64,000 bases of DNA from positions 4,340,001 through 4,404,000 of the forward strand of contig NZ_AP017313.1 in NCBI RefSeq assembly GCF_002355435.1, read 5' to 3'. A model generated the notes under the pieces. It searched no databases and was not told the origin of the DNA. It saw only the letters and a list, made by a program, of their open reading frames with translations. Positions 8,031 to 16,900 of this stretch are shown in pieces. How positions within the stretch are numbered: position 1 is the stretch's first letter; each line of letters begins with the position of its first letter. The translations under genes and the position numbers were made by a program. The DNA comes from Mucilaginibacter gotjawali (GTDB lineage Bacteria > Bacteroidota > Bacteroidia > Sphingobacteriales > Sphingobacteriaceae).

Positions 8031-8483
8031 ATGACTTTTTTTTATGAAGGGCAAGTATTATGGGCGCAGATAGATGCTAACCAGCATATGCGGCACACTG
8101 CTTACGGTGATTTCGGTGCACAGGCCAGGTTAGGCTTGCTGGAGTACCTGGGCTTAACGCCGGCTGTGCTTTATGGCCACAAAGTCGGGCCGGTACTATT
8201 CAGGGAAGAGTTGATTTACCTGCGCGAGATCGGCATCAATGAGCATATAAAAGTAACCTGTGAAATTATAAAATCGCGTCCTGATGGTTCCCGTTGGTCA
8301 ATGCGGCAGGAGCTTTACCGCGGGGATGGCGTAAAAGCGGCTATTATTGTTGCTGACGGCGCGTGGATCGATATGGAAAAACGAAAGCTTGCCATACTGC
8401 CACCTGACCTAATTGATTTATTTAAGCACGCCCCCAAAAGTCACGATTATATCGAAGAACCCAATAAACCCGTTATATCTTAA
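8031..8483 (+). CDS. acyl-CoA thioesterase, hot-dog fold (4HBT/FadM-like)
   Basis: This 150-residue protein has the 4-hydroxybenzoyl-CoA thioesterase fold. The N-terminal motif WAQIDANQHMRHTAYGDF holds the probable catalytic Asp and the helix of the hot dog, followed by strands around VGPVLFREELIYLREI. Such enzymes release free acid from acyl-CoA and in beta-oxidation operons are thought to clear stalled intermediates, as E. coli FadM does. It lies 4 bases after etfA and 17 bases before the acyl-CoA-binding protein. Chain-length preference cannot be read from the sequence. Confidence 0.85.
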   Translation: MTFFYEGQVLWAQIDANQHMRHTAYGDFGAQARLGLLEYLGLTPAVLYGHKVGPVLFREELIYLREIGINEHIKVTCEIIKSRPDGSRWSMRQELYRGDGVKAAIIVADGAWIDMEKRKLAILPPDLIDLFKHAPKSHDYIEEPNKPVIS

Positions 8484-8500
8484 AGATCAACATTGTACCA

Positions 8501-8761
8501 ATGGAACTAAAAGAAGCATTTGACAACGCAGTTGCGGCAAGTAAAACCCTGCCCGCCCGCCCCGATAACGAAACTTTATTGCAACTCTACAGCTTGTTTA
8601 AACAGGCCACTGAAGGCGATATCAACACCGGTAACCCGCCGGGGATGTTTGATTTTGTAGCCAAAGCCAAATACGACGCCTGGTTAAAATTAAAAGGAAC
8701 GCCCCCTGAAAATGCCATGGAGCAGTACATCAGCCTGGTAAAGCAACTCGGTGAAAATTAA
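8501..8761 (+). CDS. acyl-CoA-binding protein (ACBP)
   Basis: This 86-residue protein is a full-length match to the four-helix ACBP family best known from eukaryotes. It has LYSLFKQATEGDINTGNPPG in the helix 2-3 region, the ligand-binding KAKYDAW at about 51-57, and the closing YISLVKQL. It should hold long-chain acyl-CoA esters in the cytoplasm between the ligase and FadE. ACBPs occur in some Bacteroidota, but a gene inside a beta-oxidation operon is a strong functional link. It lies 17 bases after the thioesterase. A 247-base gap follows before the DUF2147 gene. Confidence 0.93.
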   Translation: MELKEAFDNAVAASKTLPARPDNETLLQLYSLFKQATEGDINTGNPPGMFDFVAKAKYDAWLKLKGTPPENAMEQYISLVKQLGEN

Positions 8762-9008
8762 TTTCCGAAATTTTGACAAATGTTTCCGCCATATAGCCCT
8801 TTGTTTTTCGCCGGTAAAAAGGATATTTGTTAATATAAGCCAATACTAAATTATTTTATTCTACCTGATCTGCTAATACTTTTTTATAAGTAAGCGTTTG
8901 CCTCGTTTTAATTGCACCGCAATATAAAATGAACGTTGATGTTTTGATGATATAAAAGATTTAAAGAACGCGGCAGGATATTTTTTTCACTTTTTATTAA
9001 ACACTAAA

Positions 9009-9461
9009 ATGATGTCGTTATTTAACAAAAAACATTTCCTGTTAGTGATTTTTTTGCTCACAGTATGCTGCGTAACCGTAGCGAAAGCCCAAACAGACCA
9101 GATTGAAGGGCAGTGGTACAATGATATCAAAAGCGCCAAAATATTGATCACTAAAGCCGCCAACGGTAAATTTTATGGCAAGGTAATTTGGCTGAAAGAG
9201 CCCTTAAAAAATGGTAAACCAAAGGTAGATGAGTTAAATGCCGATCCCAAATTGCGCTCAAGGCCGCGCCTTGGTTTACAGGTTTTGTCCGATTTTGTAA
9301 AAGACGGAGATATTAAATATACCGACGGTACCATTTACGACCCGCTTAACGGGAAGACCTATGCCTGCAATATCACTTATAAAGGTAAAACACTCGCCAT
9401 CCGGGGATATATCGGCATTTCGCTTTTTGGACGCACCACCACCTGGTCGCGGGTCGAATAA
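9009..9461 (+). CDS. secreted DUF2147-family protein
   Basis: This 150-residue protein has a Sec signal peptide (about 1-27, ending VAKAQ) and a mature beta-rich DUF2147 domain: EGQWYNDIKSAKILI at the start, then FYGKVIWLKEP, and YDPLNGKTYACNITYKGKTLAIRGY, ending RTTTWSRV. The family's function is not known; members are exported and often sit beside lipid-metabolism genes, as here. ATG codons at 9009 and 9012 are both usable. It is in the same direction as the operon but behind a 247-base gap, so it may have its own promoter. Confidence 0.8.
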   Translation: MMSLFNKKHFLLVIFLLTVCCVTVAKAQTDQIEGQWYNDIKSAKILITKAANGKFYGKVIWLKEPLKNGKPKVDELNADPKLRSRPRLGLQVLSDFVKDGDIKYTDGTIYDPLNGKTYACNITYKGKTLAIRGYIGISLFGRTTTWSRVE

Positions 9462-9490
9462 ATCAGTATAAATAAAACAAGCATAGTATA

Positions 9491-11871
9491 ATGAGTGCTC
9501 AACGAGTAATAAAAAAGTAGCAGTATTAGGTTCAGGTGTTATGGGTAGCCGCATCGCCTGTCACTTTGCAAATATTGGCGTCCAGGTTCTTTTATTGGAC
9601 ATTGTGCCAAAAGATGCCCCTGCAGGCGATAAAAAAGCCCGCAATAAAATTGTGAATGATGCGCTGGAGTTCGCCTTAAAATCAAACCCCTCGCCCATCT
9701 ATCTTAAATCATTCGCCAAAAGGATAAGCACCGGTAATTTTGAAGATGATATGCCCAAAATTGCTGAATGCGATTGGACAATTGAAGTAGTGGTTGAACG
9801 CCTGGATATCAAACAAACCGTATTTGAATCTGTTGAAAAATTCAGGAAACCGGGCACGCTCATCACATCCAACACCTCCGGCATCCCCATCCATTTAATG
9901 GCAGAGGGCCGCAGCGAAGATTTCAGGAAAAACTTTTGCGGCAGCCATTTCTTTAACCCGCCGCGCTATTTAAAGTTGCTGGAGATCATCCCCACAAAAG
10001 ATACTTCGCCCGGTGTGGTGAACTTTTTACTGGAGTTTGGCGAGAAGTTCCTCGGCAAAACCACCGTATTAGCTAAAGATACCCCTGCATTTATTGGTAA
10101 CCGTATCGGCGTTTTCAGCATCATGAGCCTGCTGCATTACGTACAAAAAACCGGCTTGACTGTTGAAGAAGTGGATAAACTGACGGGCCCCGTCATCGGT
10201 CACCCAAAATCGGCAACCTTCCGCACCAACGATGTGGTAGGGTTGGATACGATGGTGCATGTTGCCAACGGTTTATTTAAAAATGCACCGGATGACGAAG
10301 CAAACGAACTTTTTGAAATCCCCGATTTTGTAAACCGGATGCTTACCAATAACTGGCTGGGAAGCAAAACCGGGCAGGGTTTTTATAAAAAGGAAAAGGT
10401 GGATGGCGTAAACCAGTTTTATGCGCTCGACCTGAAATCGCTCGATTACAAGCCCTCCCAAAAAGTAAAATTCGCTGCTTTAGAGACAACTAAAACCGTT
10501 GAAAGCCTGAAGGACAGGCTAAAAATATTATTTGCATCAAAAGATAAGGCGGGTGATTTTTACCGCGCTACCTCCTACCAGCTTTTTGCCTATTCGAGCA
10601 AACGCATTCCCGAAATTGCGGATGAACTTTACAAAATAGATGCCGCCATGAATGCCGGTTTCGGCTGGGAAATGGGTCCGTTTGAAAAATGGGACGCCCT
10701 GGGTGTGGAAGATACTGTAAAGGAGATGGAAGCAAGTAGCAATAAACCTGCAAAATGGGTTTACGATATGCTTGAATCGGGAGCGAAAAGCTTTTATGTG
10801 ATCGAGAATGGTAAACGGATGTATTATGATATTCCATCGAAGGCTTACAAAGTAATTCCGGGGACAGAAGATTTCATTTTACTAAAAAATATCACTGCTA
10901 CAAATACCGTATGGAAAAACAGCGGCAGCACCATTACCGATATCGGTGACGGCATCCTGAACCTGGCTTTCCACACCAAGATGAATACGATAGGCGGCGA
11001 AGTGATTGAAGGCATTAACAAAGCCATTACACTTGCCGAGGCCGGCTATAAAGGCCTGGTGATCTCGAACGAGGGCGCCAACTTCAGCGCCGGAGCCAAT
11101 GTAGGGATGATATTTATGATGGCGGTGGAACAAGAGTTTGATGAACTGAACGCGGTGATCAAAGCATTCCAGAATACGATGATGCGCATCCGCTATTCAT
11201 CCATCCCGGTAGTAGCCGCGCCGCACCAGATGGCTTTAGGCGGGGGATGCGAAATGTGCCTCCATGCCGATAAAGTAGTCGCTCATGCTGAACTGTATAT
11301 GGGTTTGGTTGAATTTGGGGTGGGATTGATCCCCGGCGGCGGCGGCACCAAAGAGTTTGCTCTTCGCCTGTCGGACGAATTGCAGGATGGTGATATCGAA
11401 GTAAATAATTTCAGGGAGCGCTTTTTAACCATCGGCCAGGCCAAAGTCTCTACCTCTGCTTATGAGGCCTTTGAATTTGGCTACCTCAAAAAAGGCCGCG
11501 ATGTGGTGGTGGTTTCGCAAAACAGGCTGCTTGCCGAGGCCAAACGTCATTGCCTGCAAATGGCCGAAGACGGCTATACACAACCCGTTCAGCGAACTGA
11601 CATAAAAGTGCTGGGTAAACAGGCCCTTGGCCTGGCTTATGTTGGTGCAAATACCATGTACAGCGGCAATTACATCAGCGAGCATGATGTAAAGATCTCG
11701 CAAAAACTGGGATACGTATTGTCTGGCGGCGATTTATCGCAACCGTCGCTGGTGAGCGAAAGCTACCTGCTCGACCTGGAAAGAGAAGCATTTCTTTCCC
11801 TATGCACCGAAAAGAAAACGCTGGAACGCATTCAATCCATCCTTACAGGTGGCAAAGTGCTTAGAAACTAA
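9491..11871 (+). CDS. fadN: 3-hydroxyacyl-CoA dehydrogenase / enoyl-CoA hydratase, FadN type, with an apparent -1 frameshift near the start
   Basis: This two-domain enzyme performs the hydration and 3-hydroxyacyl oxidation steps. The dehydrogenase is N-terminal, with Rossmann motif VLGSGVMG and catalytic stretch CGSHFFNPPRYLKLLEIIP. The crotonase domain is C-terminal and keeps both catalytic Glu (GGGCEM and LVEFGVGLIPGGGG). This order and length fit Bacillus FadN, not E. coli FadB. The long frame has no ATG, GTG or TTG before 9541, which would remove most of the NAD motif. An ATG at 9491 reads MSAQRVIKK and then stops at TAG (9518-9520); a -1 shift at A AAA AAG (9511-9517) restores a normal 793-residue protein. 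The cause may be a lost A, a sequencing error or programmed slippage. fadA follows after 25 bases. Confidence 0.9.
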
Positions 11872-11896
11872 TTTTTAACCGAAAAAAACAAGATAA

Positions 11897-13072
11897 ATGA
11901 ACGCATATATTGTTGCAGCCAGCCGCAGTGCTATCGGTAAAGCCACCCGTGGTGGTTTCAGGTTTACCCGGCCGGATACGCTTGCTGCCGACGTCATCAA
12001 ACACCTTTTATCCACCGTACCCAATGTGGATAAGGAGCAGATAGAGGATGTAATTGTAGGCAACGCGACACCCGAAGCTGAACAGGGGCTTAATGTGGCA
12101 AGGTTGATCTCTTTAATGGCTTTGGATACCGATAAAGTTCCGGGGATGACCGTTAACCGGTATTGTGCCTCGGGTTTGGAAACTATAGCCATAGCGTCCG
12201 CTAAAATTCATAGCGGTATTGCCGATTGCATTATTGCCGGCGGTGTGGAAAGCATGAGCCTGCTGCCCATGGGCGGCTGGCGGATAGTACCCAATGCTGA
12301 CGTTGCCCTGGCACACCCTGATTATTACTGGGGCATGGGCCTCACTGCTGAAGCGGTGGCAAAAGAATACAATATCGGCCGCGAAGAGCAGGATCAGTTT
12401 GCATTCAATTCGCACCAAAAAGCCATCAGCGCTATAAAGGAAGGAAAATTTAAGGATGAAATTGTGCCGGTGAACATTACCGAAATTTATATAGATGAAG
12501 CCGGAAAAAAGAAAAAAAGAGAGTTTAAGGTAGATACTGATGAAGGCCCGCGTGCCGATACTTCGCTGGACGCTTTAGCCAAACTGAAGCCTGTGTTTAA
12601 TGCCAAAGGAGTGGTTACAGCCGGAAATTCATCCCAAACAAGCGATGGTGCCGCTTTTGTAATGGTGGTTAGCGAAAAGTTTTTAAAACAAAACAACCTG
12701 AGGCCCATAGCGCGGCTGGTGAATTACGCCGTTGCCGGCGTGCCCCCGCGCATAATGGGTATCGGCCCGCTGGAAGCCATTCCAAAAGTATTGAAAGCTG
12801 CAGGACTGAAGCAACAGGACATGGATTTGATCGAGCTGAACGAAGCATTTGCTTCCCAGTCGCTTGCGGTAATAAAAGGACTGGAACTCAACCCTGAAAT
12901 CATTAATGTTAACGGCGGAGCGATTTCATTGGGCCACCCGCTGGGATGCACCGGGGCGAAGCTCTCGGTCCAGCTTTTTAATGAGCTGAAACGACGGGAT
13001 AAAAAATACGGCATGGTAACCATGTGCGTTGGCACAGGCCAGGGCGCCGCAGGAATTTTTGAACTATTATAA
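11897..13072 (+). CDS. fadA: acetyl-CoA C-acyltransferase (3-ketoacyl-CoA thiolase)
   Basis: This 391-residue thiolase cleaves 3-ketoacyl-CoA to acetyl-CoA and a shortened acyl-CoA. The acyl-accepting Cys is C90 in NRYCASGLE, the activating His is H347 in GHPLGCTGAK, and the second active-site Cys is C377 in CVGTGQGAAG. The length equals that of Bacillus FadA, and the upstream neighbour is a FadN-type enzyme, so the fadN-fadA pair is complete. A GC-rich palindromic repeat separates it from fadD. A biosynthetic acetoacetyl-CoA thiolase is the alternative, but the context argues against it. Confidence 0.95.
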   Translation: MNAYIVAASRSAIGKATRGGFRFTRPDTLAADVIKHLLSTVPNVDKEQIEDVIVGNATPEAEQGLNVARLISLMALDTDKVPGMTVNRYCASGLETIAIASAKIHSGIADCIIAGGVESMSLLPMGGWRIVPNADVALAHPDYYWGMGLTAEAVAKEYNIGREEQDQFAFNSHQKAISAIKEGKFKDEIVPVNITEIYIDEAGKKKKREFKVDTDEGPRADTSLDALAKLKPVFNAKGVVTAGNSSQTSDGAAFVMVVSEKFLKQNNLRPIARLVNYAVAGVPPRIMGIGPLEAIPKVLKAAGLKQQDMDLIELNEAFASQSLAVIKGLELNPEIINVNGGAISLGHPLGCTGAKLSVQLFNELKRRDKKYGMVTMCVGTGQGAAGIFELL

Positions 13073-13140
13073 TTAAATAAAACGTGTTTAGCGATTGAAA
13101 AATGATAAAATGAAGTAGCTTTTAAAGCTTGGGCTGTGCG

Positions 13141-13260
13141 ATTCCCCTCTTGAGAGGCCTGCCTGCCGGCAGGGGTGGAGGGGTGTATTAAGCCGCATGA
13201 TGGCGAACACACCCCCGCCACTGCACTTCCCAACGCACCCCCTCTCGAGAGGGGAGTTTC
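13141..13260. repeat. GC-rich dispersed palindromic element in the fadA-fadD gap
   Basis: The ends pair: CCCCTCTTGAGAGG near 13144 with CCTCTCGAGAGGGG near 13250, and inside lies the perfect palindrome CCTGCCGGCAGG (about 13162-13173). The composition is much richer in GC than the surrounding DNA. The right-hand edge of the window has a related CCCCTC/GAGGGG hairpin element (63669-63757). It is intergenic in a run of same-strand genes, so it could affect mRNA stability or expression of fadD. Confidence 0.65.
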
Positions 13261-13318
13261 ATAAGTTAACATTGTCAATGTCGCTTGAAGGGTTTAAATA
13301 AAGTATTTTAATAAAAAA

Positions 13319-15142
13319 ATGGCAACAGCAGAAAAAGCCCTGAGATTATTCGATTGCATGGCGGTGCAGGCAAAAGAACCCAGACCCGATCTTTTAAATG
13401 CCAAAGTAAATGGCGTTTGGCAGTCATACAGTACCCAACAGGTACATGATATGGTTTACCAGTTAGCCATTGCGCTGTTGAAATATGGCATTTCACAAGG
13501 GGATGGTACCGCTGAGGGCCGCGATAAAGTGGGCCTGATCAGCAGCGGCAGGCCCGAATGGATCATTACCGATCTGGCCGTTCAGCAAACGGGGGCAGTA
13601 TTGGTTCCTTTGTACCCCAATACCAATGCTAAAGAAATTGAACAGATCCTGATCGAAGCTGAAGTAAAGATCATGTTTATCAGCAACAGGGAGTTATATG
13701 ACAAGGTAAGCAGCATCCGTAACAATATCCCTTCGCTTAAAGCTATTTATACTTTTGATCAGTTACAGGATTGCGCCAACTGGACCGAACTGTTAAAACC
13801 CATAACAGCAGATGAAAAAAAGAATCTGCAGGATATAAGCGACAAGATTGGTGAAAATGATATCACTACCATTATTTATACCTCCGGCACTACCGGCAGG
13901 CCTAAAGGGGTGATGCTTACGCATAAAAACATTGTGAGTAATGCGATGGCCTCCGGCGATGTGCTTGCGCAGATCCCGATTGAAGAGCGCCGGGCATTCA
14001 GCTTCTTGCCGGTGAACCACATATTTGAAAAAATGTGCTCTTATATCTATCTTTTCTTTGGCTTTTCCATCTATTACGCCGAAAGCATGGATACCATCGG
14101 TCCTAATATTAAGGAAGTGCAACCCTATATTTTTACCGCTGTGCCCAGGGTACTTGAAAAAGTGTTCGAAAAAATTATTGCCGAGGGAAAAAAGCTAAGC
14201 GGAATAAAGAGTAAAATATTTTTATGGTCGATAAAGATCGCCGATCACTTCGACTTGAATGGTAAGAGTGCCTGGTATAAATTCATCCATGGCATCGCCG
14301 ATAAACTCGTTTACAGCAAATGGCGCGCAGCTTTGGGTGGCAACGTCAAGGCTATTGTTGTCGGTAGTTCTGCCTGCCCTATCCGGCTGGAGCGGATATT
14401 TACCGCTGCCGGGATCGTTATTTTAGAGGGATACGGGCTAACCGAAACATCGCCTGTTATTTCTGTTAATAACTACAACCCCGAAAAAAGAAGGTTTGGC
14501 ACCGTAGGGCCGTTATTACGCGATGTGCAGGTAAAAATTGCAGAGGATGGCGAGATCCTTTGCAAGGGCCCCAATGTAATGCCCGGCTATTATAAAAACC
14601 CGGAACTTACCGCCGAAGTTTTGCAGGACGGATGGTTCCATACCGGCGATATTGGCGAGCTTGATAAAGATTCATTCCTGAAGATTACTGACCGTAAAAA
14701 AGAAATTTTTAAAACTTCCGGTGGAAAATACGTAGCGCCCCTGCCCATCGAAAATAAAATGAAGGAAAATTATTTTATTGAACAAATGATGGTGGTTGGC
14801 GCCGGCAGGAAATTTGCATCGGCGCTGATCGTACCTTCCTATGCCAACCTGGTTCCCTGGTGCAAAAAAAATCATATCCCGGATATGGCAAAGGAAGAAA
14901 TGGTTAAAGACAGCCGGATTATCGCCATGTATCAATCTATCCTTGAGGGCTTCAACCCTGAATTTAATCGCGTTGAGCAGATCAAAAGGTTCGTGATCCT
15001 TCCCGACGAATGGACGGTTGATACCGGTGAGCTTACCCCTACCGGTAAAATGCGCCGCAAGATCATTACTGAAAAATATAACGCCGAAATAGAAGAGATG
15101 TATGCTGACCAGGCAGACTTAACCGCGAACCCCGATAAATAA
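13319..15142 (+). CDS. fadD: long-chain fatty acid--CoA ligase (AMP-forming)
   Basis: This 607-residue enzyme activates free fatty acids to acyl-CoA through an acyl-adenylate. The AMP-binding P-loop is IIYTSGTTGRPKGVMLTHKN (about 183-202), followed by the adenylate-binding GYGLTETSPVISVN, the hinge/ATP region DGWFHTGDIGELDKD and FLKITDRKKEIFKTSGGKYVAP. The long form without a C-terminal truncation fits the COG1022 type of long-chain ligase. A 246-base gap with a palindromic element precedes it. The isomerase gene follows after only 3 bases, so fadD and the two auxiliary enzymes form a tight unit. Confidence 0.95.
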   Translation: MATAEKALRLFDCMAVQAKEPRPDLLNAKVNGVWQSYSTQQVHDMVYQLAIALLKYGISQGDGTAEGRDKVGLISSGRPEWIITDLAVQQTGAVLVPLYPNTNAKEIEQILIEAEVKIMFISNRELYDKVSSIRNNIPSLKAIYTFDQLQDCANWTELLKPITADEKKNLQDISDKIGENDITTIIYTSGTTGRPKGVMLTHKNIVSNAMASGDVLAQIPIEERRAFSFLPVNHIFEKMCSYIYLFFGFSIYYAESMDTIGPNIKEVQPYIFTAVPRVLEKVFEKIIAEGKKLSGIKSKIFLWSIKIADHFDLNGKSAWYKFIHGIADKLVYSKWRAALGGNVKAIVVGSSACPIRLERIFTAAGIVILEGYGLTETSPVISVNNYNPEKRRFGTVGPLLRDVQVKIAEDGEILCKGPNVMPGYYKNPELTAEVLQDGWFHTGDIGELDKDSFLKITDRKKEIFKTSGGKYVAPLPIENKMKENYFIEQMMVVGAGRKFASALIVPSYANLVPWCKKNHIPDMAKEEMVKDSRIIAMYQSILEGFNPEFNRVEQIKRFVILPDEWTVDTGELTPTGKMRRKIITEKYNAEIEEMYADQADLTANPDK

Positions 15143-15145
15143 GAG

Positions 15146-15925
15146 ATGGAAACCATACAAATTGCCGTAAATGACAAAATCGCGGTAGTTACCCTTGACA
15201 GGGGCCGCTCCAACCCGATTAACCACCAAATGGTGAAGGAACTCACGAATTGCATAAAAGACCTGGAAAATGACGACCGGGTTGGCGGGGTAATATTAAC
15301 CGGCAAAGAGGGCTTTTTCTCCTCCGGCGCCGACCTGATGGAAGTTTACGGGTACGATGAACAACAGGCCAGGGCATTCTGGACCGATTTTTTTGCCCTG
15401 CAATCCACACTGATCGCTTTTAAAAAACCAATAGTGGCTGCACTTAGCGGGCATAGCCCGGCAGGCGGATGTGTACTGGCCGTTTGCTGCGATTACCGTT
15501 TAATGGCTGAAGGAGAATACATCATCGGCTTAAATGAAATTCCGGTGGGCATCATAGTCCCTGAGGGGATCTTTAAAGTATATGCTTTCTGGATCGGCAA
15601 GCAAAAAGCCTATCAATTTTTGTTAGAAGGAAAACTCGTTAAAGTGAATGAAGCCCTTCAAATCGGCCTGATAGATGAAGTTTGTCAGGCCGAAGACCTG
15701 CTGGCACAGGCAGAAAAAAAGGTAAAAACATATATGCAGTTTAACCCGGTTACGTGGAGCCAGAGCAAACTAAACCTGAGGCAGGAACTGATCAGCGACT
15801 CAAATACGGATCAAAGCGCGACACTTAACCAGATGCTGAAACAATGGTGGGCGCCCGAAACAAGAGCCACGCTGGAAGTGATCATCCAAAACTTAAAAGC
15901 AAGAAGTTCTGCTCCTAAAAAATGA
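15146..15925 (+). CDS. Delta3,Delta2-enoyl-CoA isomerase, mitochondrial ECI1-like crotonase
   Basis: This 259-residue crotonase-fold protein is better read as an isomerase than as a hydratase. The first hydratase Glu (usually in GGGCEL) is replaced: the motif is SPAGGCVLAVCCDYRLMAEG with V110 there. One Glu remains, E131 in IGLNEIPVGI. Both stretches closely resemble mitochondrial enoyl-CoA delta isomerase 1, whose single catalytic Glu is in a GLNE motif. It would shift double bonds of unsaturated fatty acids into the position beta-oxidation needs. It follows fadD by 3 bases and precedes a dienoyl-CoA reductase, the other auxiliary enzyme. The assignment rests on motifs, not on a search. Confidence 0.85.
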   Translation: METIQIAVNDKIAVVTLDRGRSNPINHQMVKELTNCIKDLENDDRVGGVILTGKEGFFSSGADLMEVYGYDEQQARAFWTDFFALQSTLIAFKKPIVAALSGHSPAGGCVLAVCCDYRLMAEGEYIIGLNEIPVGIIVPEGIFKVYAFWIGKQKAYQFLLEGKLVKVNEALQIGLIDEVCQAEDLLAQAEKKVKTYMQFNPVTWSQSKLNLRQELISDSNTDQSATLNQMLKQWWAPETRATLEVIIQNLKARSSAPKK

Positions 15926-15960
15926 CCCGGAAGGGTTAATATCGATAAACAACATACACA

Positions 15961-16842
15961 ATGGAACAAAAACAGCAAGCTGCCGGTGGCATGTTAAAAG
16001 AGGATGCCCTGAAGGGAAAAACCATCATTATAACTGGCGGAGGCACCGGTTTGGGCAAAGCCATGGGCACTTATTTTTTACAACTAGGGGCCAATTTGGT
16101 AATCACCAGCCGTAAACTGGATGTGTTAAAACAAACCGCCGCCGAAATGGAAGCTGCCACAGGCGGAAAAGTATTGGCCGTTGCCTGTGATGTGCGCAAG
16201 TATGAGGAAGTTGAAAACATGCTCAACGAGTCCGTTAAAGTTTTTGGGGGCGTTGACGCCCTGCTGAATAACGCTGCGGGTAACTTTATCTCACCTACCG
16301 AGCGTTTGTCGGCAAACGCATTTTCAGCTATCATTGATATTGTGTTAAAGGGATCGGTGAATTGCGCGCTGGCCCTGGGCAAATATTGGATCAGCAAAAA
16401 AAGACCGGGTAATATCATCAATATCGTAACTACCTATGCCTTTACCGGATCAGCTTATGTGGTGCCATCAGCTTGCGCAAAAGGCGGCGTTTTGGCCATG
16501 ACCAGGTCGCTGGCGGTTGAGTGGGGCCGGCACGGCATCCGCTGCAATGCGATAGCGCCCGGGCCTTTCCCTACAAAGGGCGCCTGGGACCGTTTATTGC
16601 CCGGCGAAATGGCAGAAAAATTTGATTTTAAAAACCGCGTTCCACTAAAACGCGTTGGCGAACACCAGGAACTGGCTAACCTGGCAGCTTTCCTTGTTTC
16701 CGATTTTTCGGGCTATATTAATGGCGAGGTGATCACGATTGATGGCGGCGAATGGCTGCAGGGAGCCGGTCAGTTTAACGCACTTGAAATGGTACCTGAT
16801 AAAATGTGGGACAGCATTGAGCAAGCAACCCGGAAAGCATAA
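15961..16842 (+). CDS. 2,4-dienoyl-CoA reductase, SDR type (mitochondrial DECR1-like)
   Basis: This 293-residue short-chain dehydrogenase would reduce 2,4-dienoyl-CoA with NADPH. The cofactor motif is TGGGTGLG (25-32), and R51 in TSRK suits NADP. NNAAGNFISPTERLS (103-117) is nearly a signature of the DECR group. The classical SDR YxxxK Tyr is missing (SACAK instead). Instead Y159 (VTTYAFTGS) and K174 (SACAK) are 15 residues apart, as are the catalytic Tyr and Lys of human DECR1. This is a different family from the iron-sulfur flavoprotein FadH of E. coli. It is the last gene of the beta-oxidation operon, followed directly by a terminator. Confidence 0.9.
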   Translation: MEQKQQAAGGMLKEDALKGKTIIITGGGTGLGKAMGTYFLQLGANLVITSRKLDVLKQTAAEMEAATGGKVLAVACDVRKYEEVENMLNESVKVFGGVDALLNNAAGNFISPTERLSANAFSAIIDIVLKGSVNCALALGKYWISKKRPGNIINIVTTYAFTGSAYVVPSACAKGGVLAMTRSLAVEWGRHGIRCNAIAPGPFPTKGAWDRLLPGEMAEKFDFKNRVPLKRVGEHQELANLAAFLVSDFSGYINGEVITIDGGEWLQGAGQFNALEMVPDKMWDSIEQATRKA

Positions 16843-16843
16843 A

Positions 16844-16883
16844 AAAGCCACCGGTGAGACGACATTGTCTGGCCGGTGGCTTT
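16844..16883. terminator. bidirectional intrinsic terminator
   Basis: AAAGCCACCGG (16844-16854) pairs perfectly with CCGGTGGCTTT (16873-16883), giving an 11-bp stem with A and T flanks on both sides. It starts two bases after the stop codon of the dienoyl-CoA reductase and serves the convergent DUF3606 gene as well. Confidence 0.85.
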
Positions 16884-16900
16884 AAAATTCCAAATACTAT

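Noticed and set aside
9541..9543. ATG 9541 as the start of fadN
   Set aside because: It lies inside the GxGxxG NAD-binding motif and would delete the first strand of the Rossmann fold; a frameshift at 9511-9517 explains the data better.
12724..13278. A 184-codon minus-strand frame opposite the end of fadA and the following repeat
   Set aside because: It is the shadow of a thiolase with conserved catalytic residues and runs into the palindromic element.
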